DNA of 64,000 nucleotides, taken from Quercus robur (Eukaryota; Streptophyta; Magnoliopsida; Fagales; Fagaceae). The stretch lies in contig NC_065543.1 of the NCBI RefSeq assembly GCF_932294415.1, positions 325,476 through 389,475 on the forward strand, written 5' to 3'. The notes under the pieces are model-generated. The model saw only the letters and a list, made by a program, of their open reading frames with translations. It was not told the DNA's origin and made no database searches. The position numbers were made by a program, and so were the translations under genes. Positions 11,539-24,016 of the stretch are shown here, piece after piece (the first letter of the stretch is position 1; every line of letters begins with the position of its first letter).

Positions 11539-12893
11539 TGTTAAGGTCCAAAATATCACAATATTGTATCAAAGCCCAAAACAATACAAAAATAGTGAAA
11601 TCTAAGAGCCATTTGGGCTTTCAAGGAAAGGGCAAGGCCCAAATTCATTAAAAGTCAATAGGAAGGGACCTAAGCCCACAAGTGGGCAAGCTTTGGGGCT
11701 TACGAAACAAAGAAGGAAAAGCTCAACCCAACTCTTATGGGAAAAAATTGTTGGGAATCCAAGGAGAAAAACTGAACCAGGATACCTGGGGATTCCCAGA
11801 AGCCTGGGATCCTCGGGATATGCAACAGAGCCAGGTTGAGATTGAGACATCTCAAGGGAGCATGCTTAGGAACACAAAGAACAAAAACAGATGTGTCCCA
11901 TTAGCCACCCAATAATGCAGGAAAGGAGTAGAAGACTTGGGAACCAACAACTCACGAATAAGGGTCTGGTACCTTGGGGAATCCAAGAAGATGCACCATG
12001 AAGGAAGATGGTTGGGAATCTTTCAACTTGATAGAAAGGAATCTGCCCATTTAGGGAAAAGGACAAAAGGCAAAACAACCAAAAGGTGGGTATAAAAAAA
12101 AGTGGTGTTTAGAAGTCTTGGGAAAAGAAAGATTAGAAGTCAGCCCTTTAGGACCTCCCAGAACGAGAAAGTCAGCTAGGGGCTTTTGAAGAGGGAATCT
12201 CAAAAGAGGGAAATAGTGAGAAAATGAGGAAGGGTCCAGCCATTAATGTTGCTGACACAACATTGGTTCTGATATCCAGGGTAGCAAATGTAGGGAAATG
12301 ATGGTACACCAAAAACCCTAAAGTGGCACTATAAAAGGAGTGGGAGTCAACAATGAAATTCATTTAGCAACAGTGAATCAGAGGGAAAAGATTCTTTAGA
12401 AAACTCTTTTGATGTTCAAAAGGAGAGAAAAGAGGAAAAACACCGTCCGAGATCCTAAAACAGCCACTAGAGAATACACTTTGATTCAAAGGGATTCAAA
12501 CTTCTTAAGTCTTGGAAGCCTAAGGAGCTATCCAAGTCTGTGATTTTTGAACTTATTTGGCCCTTGTAACATATCCTAGTGCAAAAAGAGCACAATGTAT
12601 TAAAAACTTAAAAAAATAATAAATCATTTCTTACTATCCTAAGGATCCCTAACGTTTATTTCACTTTTCATTTTACTTATATCATTCTTTACTGTCCCTT
12701 GCTATACAATACATGTATATTTTCCATGTGTCAGTATGTATATTGTAGGATCCACGCTTTGTGCACAACTTGGTTCAAAATCAGCCCAACTTAGTTGTGG
12801 TGAACCAAGCCCAGTCCCCTAAACATAAAGCATTGGGCCCAAGATCCTTGTTTCTACTTGGGTCCATGTGCTGTAAAAAAAAAAAAACCCACA
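11539..12893 (+). mobile_element. Solo LTR (1355 bp) inserted in the copia integrase-RT linker
   Basis: The segment starts TGTTAAGGTCC and ends ACCCACA, flanked by AGGGT on both sides (11534-11538 and 12894-12898). Deleting the segment plus one AGGGT restores the copia frame. A plus-strand TATAAAAGG at 12330-12338 suggests plus orientation. A poly-A run precedes the right end. ORFs inside it (for example 11682-11915) show no recognisable product. Confidence 0.8.
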
Positions 12894-13933
12894 AGGGTCA
12901 ATGGACTGTGAAGGAACTTGAGATTGAAAGGGAAATATAGACTCATGAAACTATACATTTCTTGATATAAACACTGAATGTGTGTGAATATCCATGACTT
13001 TGTAACCTTTAACACCAAAAGGATATCCTAAGAATACACATTTGGTGTCCGTTTGGAATAGCTTGTCTAGCTGAAATTGAAAACTTTCTATAGAACGTGT
13101 AGAAAAAATGTTAAAAAATAAGCTGAATAGTACAGTGAGACTCATGAATAGTATCAAAAAGTGCAGTGAGACCCATGAATAATATCAAAAAGTGTAGTAG
13201 GACCTATGAATAGTAGTAAAAATAAGCTGAAAGTGGAGATTAGCTGAAAAATTTTGCTCATCCCAAATGCACACTTGGTGGCTCTTGGAGAGAATTTGTC
13301 TTTGTGATGTGCTAGAGTAGAAACATAGCAAAGGCATCCAAACACTTTAAGATGTGAAAAAGAGGAAAGGTGACCAAAAAGAACCTCATAAGGAGTTTTG
13401 TTAGAAAGTACAGAAGAAGGCAACCTATTGATGAGATAAACTACTGTAAGAACACAATCACCCTAGTACTCTAAAGGAATGTTTGATTGAAATTTAAGTG
13501 CTCTAGCCACATTGAGAATGTGTTGGTGTTTCCTTTCTACAATAGAATTTTGTTGAGGAGTTGCAACACAACTCAAATGATGTATTATACCCTTGGACTT
13601 AAAGAAATCCCTCATCAAAAACTCTGTCTCATTATCTGTTCTTATGCATTTTATCCTTTTGTTGAACTGTGTTTCAACCAAAGCATAGAATTAAGATAAC
13701 AACAACTGAGTTTCTGATTTGGCCTTTAACAAATAGATCCAAGTGCATCTAGAAAAATCATCAACTATTGTAAGAAATTTTTTGTAACCATCCACAGTAG
13801 GAGCAAAGAAAGGACCCCATAAATCACAATGAACAAGATCAAAAGGAAATTCAGAGATGCGATTGCTAGAAGTAAAAGGTAACCTCTTTTGCTTAGCTAT
13901 TGAACAAATGTCACAATGAGCAGTTTTATTACA
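12894..13933 (-). pseudogene. Copia integrase, interrupted
   Basis: The minus strand shows a retroviral-type integrase core with all three catalytic acidic positions recognisable: Asp in VHCDLWGPF, Asp in [10 protein letters not shown] and Glu in [10 protein letters not shown]. Conserved copia blocks follow, such as [10 protein letters not shown] and [10 protein letters not shown]. Stops occur near 13935, 13690 and 13460. A MITE at 13047-13272 interrupts the C-terminal part; sequence resumes as CVFLGYPFGVKGYK. Confidence 0.88.
13047..13272. mobile_element. hAT-type MITE in the copia integrase (226 bp)
   Basis: The ends are inverted repeats (starts GTCCGTTTGG, ends CCAAATGCAC). Flanks ATTTGGT (13040-13046) and ACTTGGT (13273-13279) are a target duplication with one change. 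Internal short repeats resemble CATGAATAGTA. The same family recurs at 35923-36120. Confidence 0.8.
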
Positions 13934-15241
13934 CTATACAAAAGGTTCAACTTTATTTAAAAGATCAAGTTTTCCATTTGAAGGATGCCCTAATCTAAAA
14001 TGCCAAAGATCAGATTGAGTACAAATAGATTGACAAATGGAATAAGCCGAAACAGAATGTAATGTCTTGAACTTGTTATCTAGCAGATACAGTCCATTTT
14101 GCTCTCTACCCAGACCAATCGTGCTCCTGAGAGCAAGATCCAAAATAATGCAAAATGAACCAAGAAAAATGAGGCAACAAGTCATTGATTTGTTAAGATG
14201 ACTAACATAATTAAGATTGAAAGTAAAGGAAGGGACACACAACACATTAGTGAGAATTAAAGTTTCAGTGAGATGTACTGTTCCAATATGAGTCACTAAA
14301 ATCTTTTCACCATTAGGTAAGTAAACATTGGAATTAGACACACAAGTGATGGAGCTAAAAATTGAAACATAATGGACCATATGATCAATGGCTCCTGTAT
14401 CAATGATCCAATCTGTGTTTTCAAAGGCTGATCTATTTACCACTTCTGTAATTAAAATAGTGGAATTTGGAATCAAGAAAGAGGATGAACAAAAGGACTT
14501 ACCTGAAAAATTATTTAGATAATTGGATAAAGAAGCACTCAATGCTAAAGGTTGAGAAATACTTGCTCCAGCAGTGATTACAATAGCTACCTGCTGAGGA
14601 GCCATGTGTTGAGAAGATTCACCAACAGATTGTGAATTCAAGAAAGCAAGAAGTTGCTCACATTGTGATTTAGAAATTGGACATTGCGAAGATGAGGTAA
14701 TTGTATCTTCACTGGTTTGGATGGAAATAGGATTCCCAAAACCTGACATCTAGTTGCAAGAAACTTGATTTGCCATGGATTTGTTCTTAAACTTAAATCC
14801 TGGTGGGAAACCAATAAGCTTATAGCATTTATCAGCAATATGTCCTACCTTTCCATAGTAAGTACAAATTGGTCCTTCCTTCTTAGAATTACCCTTACCA
14901 CCATAACTGTTCTTGGAACCAGATCTTACATTAGAGTAGAGTGTTGTGGCTTCAATAGGATGAGCCACTACAAAACTGGTGAATTCACCATTTTTTAAGC
15001 TTCTTTGCTTCTCTTCTTGCAAAATCAAAGAGAGAACCTTATTGATATCAAGTAAAGGCTCATATAATAGAATCTGTCCACAGATTGTAGAATAAGAATC
15101 ATTCAATCCCATCAGAAACCTCATCACCAGATCACGATCATTAAGATCTGTGGAGATTCTTTGAGCTCCACAAGTACAAGGACACTTGCAAACTGGAACA
15201 GATTGATAATTTGCCAATTCATCAACCAAAGCTTTAAACAT
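13934..15241 (-). pseudogene. Copia gag C-terminal half and gag-pre-integrase
   Basis: Read from 15241 downwards: a UBN2-type gag segment (DELANYQSVPVC, DLVMRFLMGLNDSYSTI, GQILLYEPLL), then a zinc knuckle whose second cysteine is Tyr (CTYYGKVGHIADKC). An in-frame TAG at 14750-14752 separates this from a protease-like region (DWIIDTGAIDHMV, containing the D-T-G triad) and a gag-pre-integrase motif (LWHFRLGHPSNGKL). The gag N-terminal half is missing at the truncation point. Confidence 0.88.
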
Positions 15242-15255
15242 TGTGTAGTATGCTT

Positions 15256-16130
15256 CAACAAGAAATCCACAAGCTTGGGCCTAAAAATGGATCACTAGCC
15301 CAATTCAAGTTTGGACTTCTCTGATTGTGAGGGTTTTTTTTTTTTTTTTTTTTTTTTTTCTTAATACACTAAAGAAAGAAAGAAAGAGAAACAAAACAAC
15401 AAGGGAAGCTCATCAATCCCCTAAACCTTTGCAAGAACAGGAAAAATGAAATAGTGTCAAAAGCCCTTGCTCTCTTGTCCAAGTTCTAAGAATGTCAAAG
15501 CATTCAAAAGCATAGCGTCCCATTATGCTTTCACCACGCATTAATCACATGTCTAATCCAATTTAACATTATACGTTCAAAAATTATATATTCCTTTTCC
15601 ATACCACACAGAAGAGTTAATTACCATTAAATATAGTTAACTTGACTCTTTAGTCTTTACAAATAATAATAGTACTAATAATAGTAATAATAATAATAAT
15701 AAATAAATAAAGGGGAAATGCTAACGAATGCCCTTAGGACATTGGTTAATAATCCATTTAACAAAAGTTTTAATGGGAAAAGAAAAAGAAAAAAAAAAAG
15801 CAATTAATTTTTTGACAACTTTTTTCATTTTCCATAAAAGTGATATCAAAACTTTCTTAAAATGGATTGTTAACCAATGCCTTAAGGGCACTCATAAGCA
15901 CGACCAAGTTAACTTGACTATTTTTTTAAAAAAATTTTTTTAAAATTTTTATAAACAAGTTAACTTGACTAATTATAAAGATAAGGTCACTGAAAAAGAG
16001 GTGGGCTATTGGGCTTCGTGGTATACCCAACATTTCTTGAGACTAACCATCATGGATGATACTGGGTCCACGTTGATGTTAGAGCCATGTAGAATACTTG
16101 ATCTTCATACAATTTAAGCACTAACAGTGT
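15256..16130. repeat. MLO upstream segmental duplication, copy 1
   Basis: Sequence from CAAGCTTGGGCCTAAAAA (about 15270) to the block around TTGAGACTAACCATCATGG (about 16050) and TTGATCTTCA matches 36.6-37.17 kb and 39.9-40.06 kb in the same order. Copy 1 lacks the Mutator-like element of copy 2 and has its own insertions between three copies of GTTAACTTGACT (about 15638, 15907, 15958). It marks the left edge of the tandem duplication unit that includes the first MLO gene. The copia element is truncated at the same place. Confidence 0.75.
15719..15900. mobile_element. MITE (182 bp)
   Basis: Ends are about 40-bp inverted repeats: TGCTAACGAATGCCCTTAGG on the left, and the reverse complement of the right end reads TGCTTATGAGTGCCCTTAAG. 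Both continue with a related CATTGGTTAA block. A related half-copy lies near 17578. No clear target duplication. Confidence 0.65.
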
Positions 16131-16214
16131 GGTAAACACCCCCGGTTGTTATTTTACAATCCAAAGCCCACTTCATCCGAATTTGTATTCTTAAAAAAAT
16201 TTGTCACCTTGTTA

Positions 16215-17050
16215 TAGGAGTACTAGTATCCGAGGATGCATATCAGTGTCTATTTTATACCCTAAAAACCTACTTGATCCATTTTACCATCTCATTTTAT
16301 AACTTATCCAACATCACAATTTCTATTTTTACATGCAATTTATTAAAATAATATAAACTACAACATTAAATAATATATAAAATTCAATTCTCTCTCTTCT
16401 TTACATCTTAAAAGCTCACTTTATCTATAAAATAATATATTCTTTTTACATCCTAAACTACAGTTGGTATAAAAAAAATACAAACCCACCCCTAGATGTG
16501 TGTGATTTTTGGCTTATTTTAGTTGCTAAAATAGTAACTAGGGGGTTTTTACACCCTCTAAATGCTAATGCTTAGCATCCAGAGATGCAAAAAAAATGTC
16601 TATTATACATTTTCAAAACTTACTTTATCTATTTTACCATCCCATTTTACAACTCATCCAACATCACAGTTTCTATTTTTACATACAACTCATTAAAATA
16701 ATATAAATTATACCAACAAATAATATAAACAAATCAATTCTCTCTCTTCTCTCTCTTACCTCTTTTCCTCTCTTCCTCTCTCGCTCCATTAAAATATAAT
16801 TTTTTATTTTTACAACCCATGAACAGTAGGGTTGTATATATACAACCTTACTTTTCACAAATGGTATAAATTTTTAGATGCCCACCCCTAAATGTAGCAT
16901 GTTTTTAAGGGTTTAGGTGGTAAAATAGCAACTGGGGAGAGGGAGAGGGGGGGGGGGGGGTGGTTTGCACCCCCAATGCTAGTGCTACTGTCCATGGGTT
17001 GTAAAGAAAAAAATAATTTTTTAATCTTGTAGTTGTGGGTGAAGAGAAAA

Positions 17051-17087
<37 letters not shown>

Positions 17088-17265
17088 AATATTTATTATT
17101 ACTTTATTAGGTAGTTTATATTATTTTAATGGGTTGTATGTAAAAATAAGAACTGAAATGTTGGATGAGTTGTGAAATGAGTTGGTAAAATAGATAAAGT
17201 AGTGTCTGAGGATGTGAAATAGTATTTTTTTTTTTTTTTTTGCATTCCCGGATACTAGTGCTCTA
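16215..17265. mobile_element. Nested inverted-repeat MITEs
   Basis: The outer ends are inverted (AGTACTAGTATCCGAGGATG on the left; reverse complement of the right reads AGCACTAGTATCCGGGAATG). The block around CATTTTACCATCTCATTTTA and ATCCAACATCACA occurs directly at 16290 and 16640 and inverted at 17110-17210. This suggests one MITE inserted into a relative. It includes a 13-base G tract near 16950 and a GA microsatellite near 17050. Non-coding. Confidence 0.6.
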
Positions 17266-17279
17266 ATGCTCTAAGGTTG

Positions 17280-17798
17280 CATATATGCAACCTTATCACT
17301 TGACTTTGTCTTTTTCTACCTGTTTAAGGGTGAGTTTGGCTTAACTTTTTGAAATTGTAATTTTTAAAAAAAGTTATGGTTTTAAAAAGTACATTATGAA
17401 ATTGTGTTTTTTTTTTTTTTTAAATAATTATGTTAATGGGTGCAATTAGAGCAATTGTTAATTGACTATTTTAATAAAGTTTTAATACTACTTTAATAGG
17501 AAATATAAAAACTGTTAATAAAGTTTGTTGTTTTTATTTATTTTCATAAAAAGTTTCTAAAAATATTTTTTAAACCAATACCCTTAGGACATTTATTAAT
17601 GTTTCCATTTAAAAAAAGCATAATGTTTAGTAAAAATGGTAAAAAGTGCTTTTTGAAAAAACTGGTTGTTTGGTAAGTACTTATCAAAATTGCGATATAT
17701 ATATATATATATATATATAAAGGAATTCTTTAGACTTGTGTTCTTTTATTATTTTATTTTATTTTTTTAGAATTCATACTTGTGGATTTACCTTCTTC

Positions 17799-17836
<38 letters not shown>

Positions 17837-18000
17837 TATTATTATTATTATTATTATTATTAAAGATTTCATGTTACTAATAAATGACTCTTTACCACTC
17901 ACACACTAGCACACTACAATTAAGGCAAAAAAGCAAAAAATTATACAATGGTATGTAAACTTATATTTTTTTCCTTTTAAATTTTTGTAATTTAAAATTT
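17280..18000. other. AT-rich non-coding with simple repeats
   Basis: Contains an AT dinucleotide tract at about 17696-17720 and a perfect ATA/TAT trinucleotide palindrome at about 17800-17862 (ATA units followed by their complement). A half-copy of the 15.7-kb MITE lies near 17578. No gene seen. Confidence 0.6.
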
Positions 18001-18004
18001 AATT

Positions 18005-18770
18005 AGTGGGGGGTGGGAGCTCGAAGAGAAGAAACCATCAACAGGATTCACCTGACGTATAATTGGACCCAATTGTTCATCAAATTAGGCCCAACCCAAT
18101 CAGGACAATCAAAGTGCTAGGTGGATCAGGGAAAGCAAGGAGGGCAATCCACCCGAAGAGGCCGAGGAATAGATACTTCTTGTGAGGCAAGAGATAAGCC
18201 ATAAAGGCTATGAGATTGGAAACTTCCAGATAAAGCATCTATCATCTCTGCATTTAATGCATAGTACCAACTTAGCCTGCCGCATTAATGGTAGAATAAC
18301 CCCAGCCTGAACAGTGCCCTCAAAGCCTATAACTTACTTTACCACCACCAGCAAGGTAGTGATGGGATAAGTATCCAAAGAAAGATTAATAGCCCTCCAA
18401 GTGGAAGGTTGGGATGCAATTTGAATGGCTATAAATAGGAAGGAAGGTCATGCTTGTGGGGGGATCAAAAAAATTGGAGAGAGAAATAAAGAGAGAAAAA
18501 GAATTGTATTTCTTAAGAACAAGTGATCCTCGGCTAGCCCGAGGAATGAAATAAATAATAATCTTTCTTTTCCTACTAAGTTTCTATCAAGTATTATCAT
18601 TTTAGCTAATCCCATTCCTTTAGTTATCAAGTCGTAGTTGCAAGGACACAATGTGTTGGCCTTAACTCCCCATGTCTACAAATTAGTTGTATTGGGCCTC
18701 TATCCTTGCCAAATCTTAGCAAGTTGGGCTTAGATTTAAGAAACCGCCCCCTACATAATCTTTAAAATTC
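18005..18770 (+). mobile_element. LTR remnant, probably Ty3/gypsy
   Basis: Non-coding, higher in GC than its surroundings, with a plus-strand TATAAATAGG at about 18431 and a following purine-rich leader. This layout is typical of plant LTRs. Neither a TG...CA border pair nor a target duplication could be fixed, so borders are approximate. Confidence 0.4.
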
Positions 18771-18792
18771 TATTTACATCAGTGCAGGTCTT

Positions 18793-18827
<35 letters not shown>

Positions 18828-19061
18828 TACCTAGATGCAAGTCTTCCACATTACATAAATCCTAAACCCCGAAAACTTTTTCTTTTTCCTTCTCTCTTCT
18901 CCTTTTTCTCATCCACTTGTTCACTTCTTCCTTATATTCTTTTCTCTTTTCTTTTTCACTTCTTACCTAGTTACCTCCACACATAGCCACGCAGGTCTCT
19001 TCCTCGCTCTCTCGAACATGTATTACAAAAGTAATCCTTTTGCAAAATGAAATAAATATTA

Positions 19062-19185
19062 CAGAGAGCAATTGCATCAGTGGGTGTAAAATACAAAAAG
19101 TACAAAAATTTTCAAATATAGCATAAAATAGACGCACATTAGAGCTTGTAAAGGTTTGTAAATATCCAAACTTGCTACAATAACC

Positions 19186-19223
<38 letters not shown>

Positions 19224-19822
19224 GGGTTACTATAGCTTTGAATATTCTTTTTTTAATAGTTTTTTCTCTCCCTTCTCTCTCTTCTCCATCAATTCTCTCT
19301 CTCTTCGATCCCCCTGACTCTCTTCCATCTCTATCTCCTCCATACAAATCATCAAATCCAGACAAAGAAGAAGCTGCTATAGCAGTAGCAGGAAAAAAGA
19401 AGAAGAAGCAATGGCAGCAACAACAGAAGAATAAGTAGCGTCAACAATAGCAAAAGAAGAAGTAACAATAGCAATAGATGAAGGAAATGTAGGTCTAGCC
19501 ATGGAGGTTACCCTTTGTAGTGGTCATGTGAGCTTCAGCCATGACGAGGTCCAGCCATGGAAGTAGAGAGCTGAGAGATGAAAGAGAACATTTGAGAGAT
19601 GAGAGAGAATGTCTGAGAGATGAAAGAGACCGTGAGAAGAAATATATATAAAAATAATAATAAGAAATAAATAAAAATGATTATTTAAATAAAAAGTAGT
19701 GTATAATAAATAGTTTGATGTGAGTGTTTTGTAAAAGTGACTGTGTAAAATAGAAAAAATAGGTTCTTATGCTAAAATAGACAGAAAATTTTACACATAC
19801 TGATGCTAATGCTTGCTCTAAC
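19062..19822. mobile_element. Inverted-repeat element, MITE-like
   Basis: The left end (about GAGCAATTGCATCAGTGGG, then TGTAAAAT and later AGCATAAAATAGAC) is inverted at the right end (ACACATACTGATGCTAATGC). A TA dinucleotide tract lies at about 19189-19220. The ORFs inside are low-complexity. No target duplication was found. Confidence 0.45.
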
Positions 19823-19974
19823 TGGGAAGAAACTACTTCCTATTTCTATGTTGCTTTGACATGTTTGTATTGTGAGTATGTTGTGTTTGATTTTGAATTT
19901 TCTGGGCTTTTGTTTGATTTTGAATTTGCTAGGTTTGTATTTCTTAATTTAATTAAAATTTTTTGTTGTTGTTG

Positions 19975-22900
19975 TTGGTTTTTGGCTATAGTGACATTTT
20001 GAAACGCCGCTATAGTAGTGTTTTAAAAACGCCACTATAGGGTATGAACCAATTGTGGCATTTTAAAATGTTGCTATAGCCTAATTTAAAAAAAAAAAAA
20101 AAAAAGGCCTAGTCACAGTGCAATAGTAATGTTTGTAACCACCACTATAGAAAACATCACTATTGTCACGCCCTAAACCCGATACTCGGATTTGTGACCA
20201 TGACCAGCATGCTAATATCAAGCCTAAACCTGATATTAACAAGAACCAACTTAACTTTTACAAAACTTTTACCATAAGCTTCCCTTTTACTTTTCATCAT
20301 TGTTTCCTTACTTAAATGATATAATTTTTCACTTGATATTCAGAGCATCTACATTGTACTCAAAGATTGACATAATCTACCAGTTGTTCAAATTCGAAAT
20401 TTCACATGATACATCTCTTAATACTTTAAGGTTAATACTTTAAGGTATACACTTTCATTAGATCCTAAAATACACAATACTACAAAGCTAAACATCAAAA
20501 TTGTTAATTTAGGATCTATACTTTTAAAACTAAAACCATCTCCTTCCAAAACTCGACTAAGACTCCCTCTACTTCAAAATAAAACCTGTTGACTGAAAGA
20601 GTGGAAGAGGTGAGCTACATAGCTCAGTAAAGGTAAGATATATGAGATTTTAATAAGGATGCATGTAAAACAAATCATTTCATTCTATGAATATTCAAAT
20701 AAAAGAACATCTTTTCATGCATAGTATTTTATACTATTCATAATAATAACTTATACGCTCTTCATAGGAAAATAATTGTTCTCCCTTTTCTTATCATAAT
20801 AAAATTACCAAAACCTTTCAGATTTTATTTTCTTTCATTTCTTACAAAGTCACCAAATATAATATTGATTGTTTAAAATCAATATATATGTATTCTCATT
20901 ATAAAATAATCATTTTAACTTAAATCAAATAATTGATAACTTTGTCTTAGACTAGAAACATCTTGCCGAATAAGAAAACTTTCCTTTATAAACTTCTTCT
21001 CATAAAATACTATAACTTTCATAGTCATAAAACTTAACGTTTCATAAGAACAAATATCTGATAACTTTTTAACATAAACTTGTACTTTCATCAGAAACTT
21101 TATCTTTAAAGCGTAACAAAACTTCAAAAAATTTTATCTTTAAAGAACAACTTTTCTTTTCATCATAAACTTCTTTTCATGAGAGCTTTTAACTTTTCAT
21201 AATGCATTTAAACAAAACCATTCTTTTATGATTAATAACATAATATAGCTGTTCATAAATAACTTATTGGTTAGTCCATATCTGATAAGTCTGTACTTAT
21301 TTGGGAGGCTTCTAGCACCACGGTGCTAGGCATCCAGCATTCCCCACAATGCCAGGTATTCCCAGGATCACATCATCATAAATATCTTTTAACCATGAGG
21401 GTAGGTTGGCTTCCTCTACAAGTTGGCCGTAACCTACAAGGGCGAGTACAACATAGCTAGTCCCACTTAATGGCCAATCATATAACATTTTTCATGGAAA
21501 GCTAGTAGTTAACTCCTACTGACAGAGTTCAAATCACCAGAGGACATGACCTGAAAACATTTCATACTTATACATCTTTCTGAAATTCATAGTTTGCGTA
21601 ACATTTCATAATAAAAACATTTCTATTGTTTTCTTTAAACATCATATTCATGGAATTAGTAATAGCATCAATATGCTTAAATCATATACATAGGGTTTCG
21701 AAAGCTCACGAACATATCTTTGTCTAAAACATGCTTATATACCATACCTCTAAAAAAAACCCTTTTAATGCATCGTATACTTTAAAATAACCTCATGACT
21801 TACTAAATGCCCATATAACTTATCCCTTACCTGAAAGCAGAGGAGCTGAAAGCCTACAGTCGAAGAAGCTTAGACTTGGGTACTGGTAACACCTAAACTA
21901 AAATCAAAGCTTATTATTATCCATTACTCCTTATCATAAACTTACACATTCATCTCAAAGCCTATCTCTCATAATCAATGAAATCCTAATCTCATCTCAA
22001 AGAGGTTCCCACAAACATATAATGCACACATCAATAAATGATGTACCAAACTAAGGAAAAACCAACATTCTCATATTAATATCATATCTCTATAAGAGCC
22101 AACTTCCTTTCAAAAGGTGCTTTGAAATTAGGGCATTAATGCATGCATAAACATAAAATCCTTTAAGCACGGTCACATAACCATACACTCATAAGGCAAC
22201 ATATAGCATGTTGAACAAAACAGCTTCATAAATACAACCGTCGCATGGTTTAGAACCTCTCCTTTGAGTACTAAACCTCAAACCAAGTTACATAAAATTA
22301 ATTTATGATCTAGACATGCTAAAAGATAAGCATATTAAATTATAGATCAAACATTCACCTTAGCTTTAAAATTAAATCCTCAAAGTCAGGTGTATCATAT
22401 GTTGTTCACTGCTCATTTCAGCAGCATATTCCCCATTTGTAAAATATAAATGGGCTGTCCGTACACATCCAAATGTTATGTAATTTTACAGAACCACTCC
22501 CCTGTATGTCTAGTATATACCATAAAAATTTTGGAGTCAAACTATAAAACCATGATTTATTAAAAGTCATACAAGAAAACGTGTTCAAATCTGTCATGAC
22601 AGAATTTCATGTAATTTAGAAATTAAACCATTATTTTTATATTGATCCAAATGCCGTGAGACCAATTCAATAACAACCACAAGTGTCTTAGGTTTCATAG
22701 GAATTATCCCTAGCATCCAAATTCACTATATACAATTTAATACATAATTTACCTTGTGTAAACACAGAATCTGTCACAGTGACAGCTTTGTAACATTTTC
22801 TTGTAACAATTATCAAACGATGGTATTTTCATATGATAATTTTTATACACTCATTAGACATGTTAGAAAACACTTATATATATAGTCATTTAACCATTTA

Positions 22901-24016
22901 GAGCAAAAATACACACAAACAAATCCCAGCAGTAGCATCAAAAGTACTCATCCTAACTTTTTCTTACTTCTTTAACCATATATAATCCTTAATTAGTAAA
23001 AACCCTAATCTACCTTCCACAAACCATCAACACAATTTCAAAGCTTCTTAAAACAGCATATATATATATAAACTTACAAGTTCATGATTTCCTAATTTTA
23101 TGAACCACAAATACCATTACTAAAATTCCTTGAAGAAATCATGTATTCTAGGATGAGAGTAGCTAGAACCCCTACCAAGTTTCAGGTTCTTAAGGGGAAA
23201 ATAGGAATAGAATCACTCTTGCATGAAAGGATTTCCCTTTCCTAGTGGCTAGACCCGAAAGTGTGAGAGGTAGAGAGCTTGAGAGAGTTTTCTTTGAGTT
23301 TTCTAGTTTCTTTGAGAGAATATGAAGAGAAATGAGATAGAGCTTCAACTTTCTTTTGGTGTGTGGACCCGTGGACTTGAGAGAAGACTCAAGAGAGCTT
23401 CCTAGCTCTTTCCTTAAGAGAAAAGAGAGAAAAGTGAAGTGAGAATTTCAGATTTTTCTTGGACCCGTGGGAATAGAGAGGGAGAGAGAGCTTCTTGGAA
23501 TTCTAGTTACTTTGAAAAGTCAAGGAAGGGATGAGTTGGAGCTTGTTCATTGCATGGCCAGCCAAGTCTTGGTCTATGGGTTTATCAACATGCATGGTAC
23601 ATTGATATTACTTGTGTTGAATTCCCATTGGTTGCATGTGTGGGTGGAATTACAACTATAACATCCCATGCATCATACTTAATTAAAACACCACTAACTA
23701 TGCATCTAATAACTTAAACCACTTAATATAATTTTGTTCATACTTAGTATATATTTATAATACAATAGCCATTAATTATTTATAATCTTTACAATTCTCA
23801 TTTAATGGCATTATAAAATAATATGCTTATTAAATACTCTTATATTAATCATAAAAAGAAAGTGGCTTAAAATAGTAATTAACCACTCACACTTAGTTTA
23901 ATTATAAAGTTTGGTCAGGGTGTTACAACTATAACCCAAATGGGTTTATAGAGGCATTTTTAGGACCTATAGTGACGTTTGTGAAACGCCACTATAGGTC
24001 TAGTTTTTTTGTAGTA
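19975..24016. mobile_element. CACTA-like (En/Spm) remnant, split
   Basis: Two pieces (19975-20163 and 23928-24016) carry repeated motifs such as AAACGCCACTATAGG in both orientations, like CACTA subterminal repeats. The right end reads CTAGTTTTTTTGTAGTA, close to the inverse of CACTACAAAAA. The left terminus was not found. The right border is fixed by comparison with the second MLO copy, whose promoter similarity begins at 42906. The element is split by 20164-23927. Confidence 0.55.
20164..23927. mobile_element. Non-coding TG...CA element (3764 bp), solo LTR or LARD-like
   Basis: It starts TGTCACGCCCTAA and ends TCAGGGTGTTACA, so its termini are imperfect inverted repeats with TG...CA. It is flanked by ACTAT on both sides (20159-20163 and 23928-23932), a 5-bp target duplication that interrupts the CACTA-like remnant. 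No retroelement protein was found in any frame. Size and ends fit a long solo LTR or a large non-autonomous LTR derivative. Confidence 0.7.

Larger units (their letters stand above)
7754..15255 (-). mobile_element. Ty1/copia retrotransposon, 5'-truncated and nested
   Basis: Read on the minus strand the order is gag C-terminal half, gag-pre-integrase, integrase, reverse transcriptase, RNase H, polypurine tract and 3' LTR, which is copia order. The 5' LTR, primer-binding site and gag N-terminus are missing beyond about 15250. Removing the three nested insertions (9009-10105, 11539-12893, 13047-13272, each with one target-duplication copy) leaves about 4.8 kb, a normal copia size less its 5' end. 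Several in-frame stops make it inactive. Confidence 0.9.

Noticed and set aside
11602..12363. Group of short ORFs between RT and integrase
   Set aside because: They lie entirely in the solo LTR defined by AGGGT duplications.
19238..19438. Ser/Pro/Lys-rich ORF
   Set aside because: Generated by TC-rich and AAG-rich simple sequence inside an inverted-repeat element.
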